Part shown: positions 4,234 through 6,268 of the stretch, piece after piece
How positions within the stretch are numbered: the stretch's first letter is position 1
Layout: each line of letters starts with the position of its first letter
DNA from: Anaerotignum sp.
GTDB taxonomy: Bacteria; Bacillota; Clostridia; Lachnospirales; Anaerotignaceae
Length of the DNA stretch: 6,268 nucleotides
Direction: 5' to 3'
Assembly: GCA_017442465.1 (NCBI GenBank)
Contig: JAFRZQ010000362.1
Location: 1-6,268 of the forward strand
The notes under the pieces: generated by a model
The model's input: the letters and a program-made list of their open reading frames with translations, nothing else
What the model was told of the DNA's origin: nothing
Database searches by the model: none
Program-made: the position numbers and the translations under genes

Positions 4234-5181
4234 ATGAAAAAAAGGATCGCAAAATATTTCCTCGGTATATTCGGTGCCATAGGTGCGGCTCTGGCCGGTC
4301 TGGTAGGCTATCAGCAGATCGTGCTGAAGCTGGCCCAGAAGAAAAAGGATGAGACCCACTTCATGGAAACATGGGAAACAGAAGAAGGCACTGCGGCTTA
4401 CCGTTCCGTCGGCAATGGCAGACCCCTTCTCCTGATCCACAGCATGATGCTGGGGGCTTCTTCCCGAGAGTGGGATGATGTCATCGACGGCCTGGCGGAA
4501 AACTACCATGTATATGCCATTGACCTGCCCGGCTTCGGCAATTCCTTCCGCCCTGAAGCACCCTGGACAGCTTATCAGTATGCAAAATTCCTGCATGCAT
4601 TCATCGAAAATGTCGTAAAACGCCCCGTCTGCATCTGCGGTGCCAATGCTGGTGCTGACTTTGCCCTGATCTTATCCATGCTGCACCCTGAAAATGTACG
4701 CCGTATGATTTTGGTTTCCCCCGAAGGTATCGGCAAAGGCTTTGCCACAGAAGAAGACGCCAAACATCTTTCCCTGCTGCTGAAGCCCGTAGCCGGCACC
4801 CAGAAATTCCTGCTGGCTACTTCCGGAAAAGCGATCAAGCAGCAGCTGGAAGCTCAGTTCCACGCAAAGGAAACCATCTCCGCAGAACTGATCCAGCGTT
4901 ACGCTGATGCCGCAAGATATGGCAGCCATGCCCAGACGACTTACGCCGGCATCGCCACACGTTTTTATGCCGTAGATACAAAAACCGCTTTTGAAAAGCT
5001 TTCCGTCCCCTTCCTGATGATCTGGGGCGAAGAAAACAAGCTGAACCCTGTGGAACATTTTGATACTGCAGAAAAAATGAAGGACTTTGGTGCTTTTGCC
5101 CTCTTTGAAAACACCGCATCCCTGCCTCATATGGAAAACAGCAGAGCATTTTTAGAAAACATAAAAGATTTTTTGAAATAA
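4234..5181 (+). CDS. membrane-anchored alpha/beta-hydrolase-fold protein with Asn at the nucleophile position
   Basis: This 315-aa protein has a basic N-terminus and a hydrophobic segment at about residues 8-28 that would anchor it, then an alpha/beta hydrolase domain at about 50-315. Fold landmarks are LLLIHSMML (65-73, oxyanion-hole strand, His-Ser where His-Gly is usual), IDLPGFGNS (96-104), the nucleophile elbow CGANAG (135-140), WGEENKLNP (264-272, acid region) and LPHMENSRAF (297-306), with His299 in the catalytic His position. The elbow normally reads G-x-S-x-G; here the serine is Asn138 (codon AAT), and the usual Asp of the acid loop is also absent, so ordinary serine-hydrolase activity is doubtful. 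It may be a non-catalytic or altered member. Start: the ATG 7 nt after AAAGGAGG is preferred to an in-frame TTG 6 nt upstream. It is the first gene of an operon with two thioesterases; the next gene begins 13 nt after its stop. Confidence 0.88.
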   Translation: MKKRIAKYFLGIFGAIGAALAGLVGYQQIVLKLAQKKKDETHFMETWETEEGTAAYRSVGNGRPLLLIHSMMLGASSREWDDVIDGLAENYHVYAIDLPGFGNSFRPEAPWTAYQYAKFLHAFIENVVKRPVCICGANAGADFALILSMLHPENVRRMILVSPEGIGKGFATEEDAKHLSLLLKPVAGTQKFLLATSGKAIKQQLEAQFHAKETISAELIQRYADAARYGSHAQTTYAGIATRFYAVDTKTAFEKLSVPFLMIWGEENKLNPVEHFDTAEKMKDFGAFALFENTASLPHMENSRAFLENIKDFLK

Positions 5182-5194
5182 GGAGAAGTAATTT

Positions 5195-5665
5195 ATGCAC
5201 TGGACAGAAATCCCCGGGCTTTCTCAGGCACACATGGAGCAGTTCTTCCATGATTCCATGAAACCCGATTCTCAACTGAAACACCACGGCGTCATTCCCC
5301 GCATGGACCCCGTCTTCAAATCCTGCGATTATGAAAAAGGCATGCTGGACGTTGCCTATGAAGTGCAGGAATGGGAACTGAACCCCGAAAGTGTCATCCA
5401 CGGCGGCATGATCTCTACTGCACTGGATACCACCATGGGTATGCTCTGCCATTATTTTACCCACCTAAGTGCCCCCACTGTTGTGACCGTTACCATGAAT
5501 GTATCTTTCCTGAAGCCCATCCTGCTGGGAGATACCTTCCACGTCATCTGCCATCTGGAATCCATTGGCCGCACCATGGCTACCGTACGGGCAGAAGTCA
5601 GACTGGAACGGGATGACGTGCTGGCATGCATCGCCACAGCTTCCTTTATGGCTGTGAATGGATAA
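5195..5665 (+). CDS. PaaI-family hotdog-fold thioesterase (first of a tandem pair)
   Basis: This 156-aa cytosolic protein is of normal length for a single hotdog domain of the PaaI/acyl-CoA thioesterase family. Such enzymes hydrolyse acyl-CoA thioesters and work as dimers or tetramers. The signature is WELNPESVIHGG with Asn63 and His69-Gly70-Gly71, then ALDTTMG with Asp78 on the central helix, which matches the catalytic set of the family. The later FLKPILLGD and GRTMATVRAEV strands also fit. The substrate is not predictable. AAGGAG begins in the stop codon of the preceding hydrolase gene and lies 9 nt before the ATG. It shares many blocks with the next gene. Confidence 0.92.
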   Translation: MHWTEIPGLSQAHMEQFFHDSMKPDSQLKHHGVIPRMDPVFKSCDYEKGMLDVAYEVQEWELNPESVIHGGMISTALDTTMGMLCHYFTHLSAPTVVTVTMNVSFLKPILLGDTFHVICHLESIGRTMATVRAEVRLERDDVLACIATASFMAVNG

Positions 5666-5678
5666 GGAGGTGGAACGC

Positions 5679-6173
5679 ATGGAATTCATTATATTAAAAG
5701 ATGAGATCAACTCTCAGGAAGACATGGAGCAGTGGCTTTCCCAGCTGGGACACCCCGATAACCCCATTTCCAACAATGGCGTTCTGGCACATCTGGAGCC
5801 CCATTTCGTTTCCTGTGATTTTGCAAACAAAGAAGCAACCATCGGCTTTGAGGCTCTGCCATGGGAACTGAACCCCGGCGGCAGTCTCCACGGCGGCATC
5901 ATCATGACCTGTTTCGACGTTTCCTTTGGTCTGACCTGCCATTATTTCGCCAAACAGCATATGGTGACTACCATCAACCTGACCACCACCTTCCTGAAGC
6001 CTGTCCTTCTGGGGGATATGGTCCATTACCATGTGAAGGTGACAAACCTTGGCAGAACCCTCATCAGCCTGACCGCAGAAGCCACTACTATGCGAAATGG
6101 CAAGGAAATTCTCGTTGGTACGGCGACGGCAACCTTCATGAAGCTGGATAAGATTTTTGAAAGACCCATTTAA
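5679..6173 (+). CDS. PaaI-family hotdog-fold thioesterase (second of a tandem pair)
   Basis: A 164-aa paralogue of the preceding gene. It has the same signature, WELNPGGSLHGG with Asn65 and His71-Gly72-Gly73, FDVSFG with Asp80, then CHYF, FLKPVLLGD and LGRTLISLTAEA. All expected catalytic positions are present, so both copies look active. The N-terminus differs and is slightly longer (MEFIILKDEINSQEDMEQWL). An upstream in-frame ATG at 5658 lies inside the previous gene; the ATG at 5679 is preferred because AAGGAGG stands 8 nt before it. The gene is last in the operon and is followed at once by a terminator. The two products may form homo- or hetero-oligomers; that is inference. Confidence 0.92.
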   Translation: MEFIILKDEINSQEDMEQWLSQLGHPDNPISNNGVLAHLEPHFVSCDFANKEATIGFEALPWELNPGGSLHGGIIMTCFDVSFGLTCHYFAKQHMVTTINLTTTFLKPVLLGDMVHYHVKVTNLGRTLISLTAEATTMRNGKEILVGTATATFMKLDKIFERPI

Positions 6174-6182
6174 GCAAAAAAT

Positions 6183-6211
6183 AAGCGCTCATTAGAGCGC
6201 TTTTTCTTTTT
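6183..6211 (+). terminator. bidirectional terminator between convergent genes
   Basis: An 8-bp stem, AAGCGCTC / GAGCGCTT, with loop ATTA is followed by TTTTTCTTTTT on the plus strand and, read the other way, by ATTTTTT. It ends the hydrolase-thioesterase operon and can also serve the convergent gene at the right edge. Confidence 0.9.
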
Positions 6212-6268
6212 ATAATATTGTTTCCTGCAGATAAACCGTATCGTCTTCCCCAGCCAGCGGTCTGACAA
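6210..6268 (-). CDS. 3' end of a convergent gene (partial, unidentified)
   Basis: One minus-strand frame stays open from the window edge and ends VRPLAGEDDTVYLQETIL followed by TAA, directly beside the bidirectional terminator. Composition and position fit the C-terminus of a real protein whose body lies outside the window. The fragment is too short to identify. Confidence 0.5.
   Translation of the reverse strand, partial: VRPLAGEDDTVYLQETIL

Noticed and set aside
4144..4596. Minus-strand frames opposite the hydrolase and thioesterase genes
   Set aside because: They are shadows of genes with recognisable folds and good start signals on the plus strand.

Overview
The window comes from a low-to-medium GC Gram-positive anaerobe, most likely a clostridial Bacillota (Lachnospirales-like). 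This rests on strong AGGAGG-type ribosome binding sites at nearly every gene, consensus sigma-A promoters, tRNAs without an encoded CCA and many U-tailed hairpin terminators. The genus is an inference.

Layout from left to right. (1) 45-1244, minus strand: a class I/II PLP-dependent aminotransferase. A good promoter sits about 170 nt upstream, inside an AT-rich gene-free stretch of about 480 bp. (2) 1738-3110, minus strand: a compact, intact four-gene phage lysis cassette. In transcription order it holds a one-TM phage protein, two small holin-like membrane proteins and an NlpC/P60 endolysin. The last three genes are joined by ATGA start/stop overlaps, and a terminator hairpin spans the endolysin stop codon. 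No capsid, tail, integrase or repressor gene accompanies it: housekeeping genes begin on both sides. (3) 3111-3354: no gene, but three hairpin terminators and a short tRNA T-arm-like fragment in the opposite orientation to the tRNAs. (4) 3355-3834, minus strand: four tRNA genes. Thr(UGU), Tyr(GUA) and initiator fMet(CAU) share one promoter and one terminator; Ser(GCU) has its own perfect-consensus promoter and its own terminator. (5) 3907-4113, minus strand: a 68-aa two-TM membrane protein of unknown function. It ends just before the tRNA promoter with no terminator between them. (6) 4234-6173, plus strand: a three-gene operon of a membrane-anchored alpha/beta-hydrolase-fold protein whose nucleophile-elbow serine is replaced by asparagine, then two tandem paralogous PaaI-type hotdog thioesterases. 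It ends at a bidirectional terminator shared with the 3' end of a convergent minus-strand gene that runs off the window.

How the parts fit. The lysis cassette reads as either a prophage remnant or a retained lysis module. Its endolysin contains an in-frame AGGAGG plus ATG exactly at the boundary between the catalytic and C-terminal domains, so it probably makes a second, short C-terminal product. The plus-strand operon looks like an acyl-CoA/acyl-ester module of unknown substrate. Nothing seen amounts to a clearly new multi-gene system. The points most worth following are the stand-alone lysis cassette with its predicted dual-product endolysin, and the Asn-for-Ser hydrolase paired with duplicated thioesterases.
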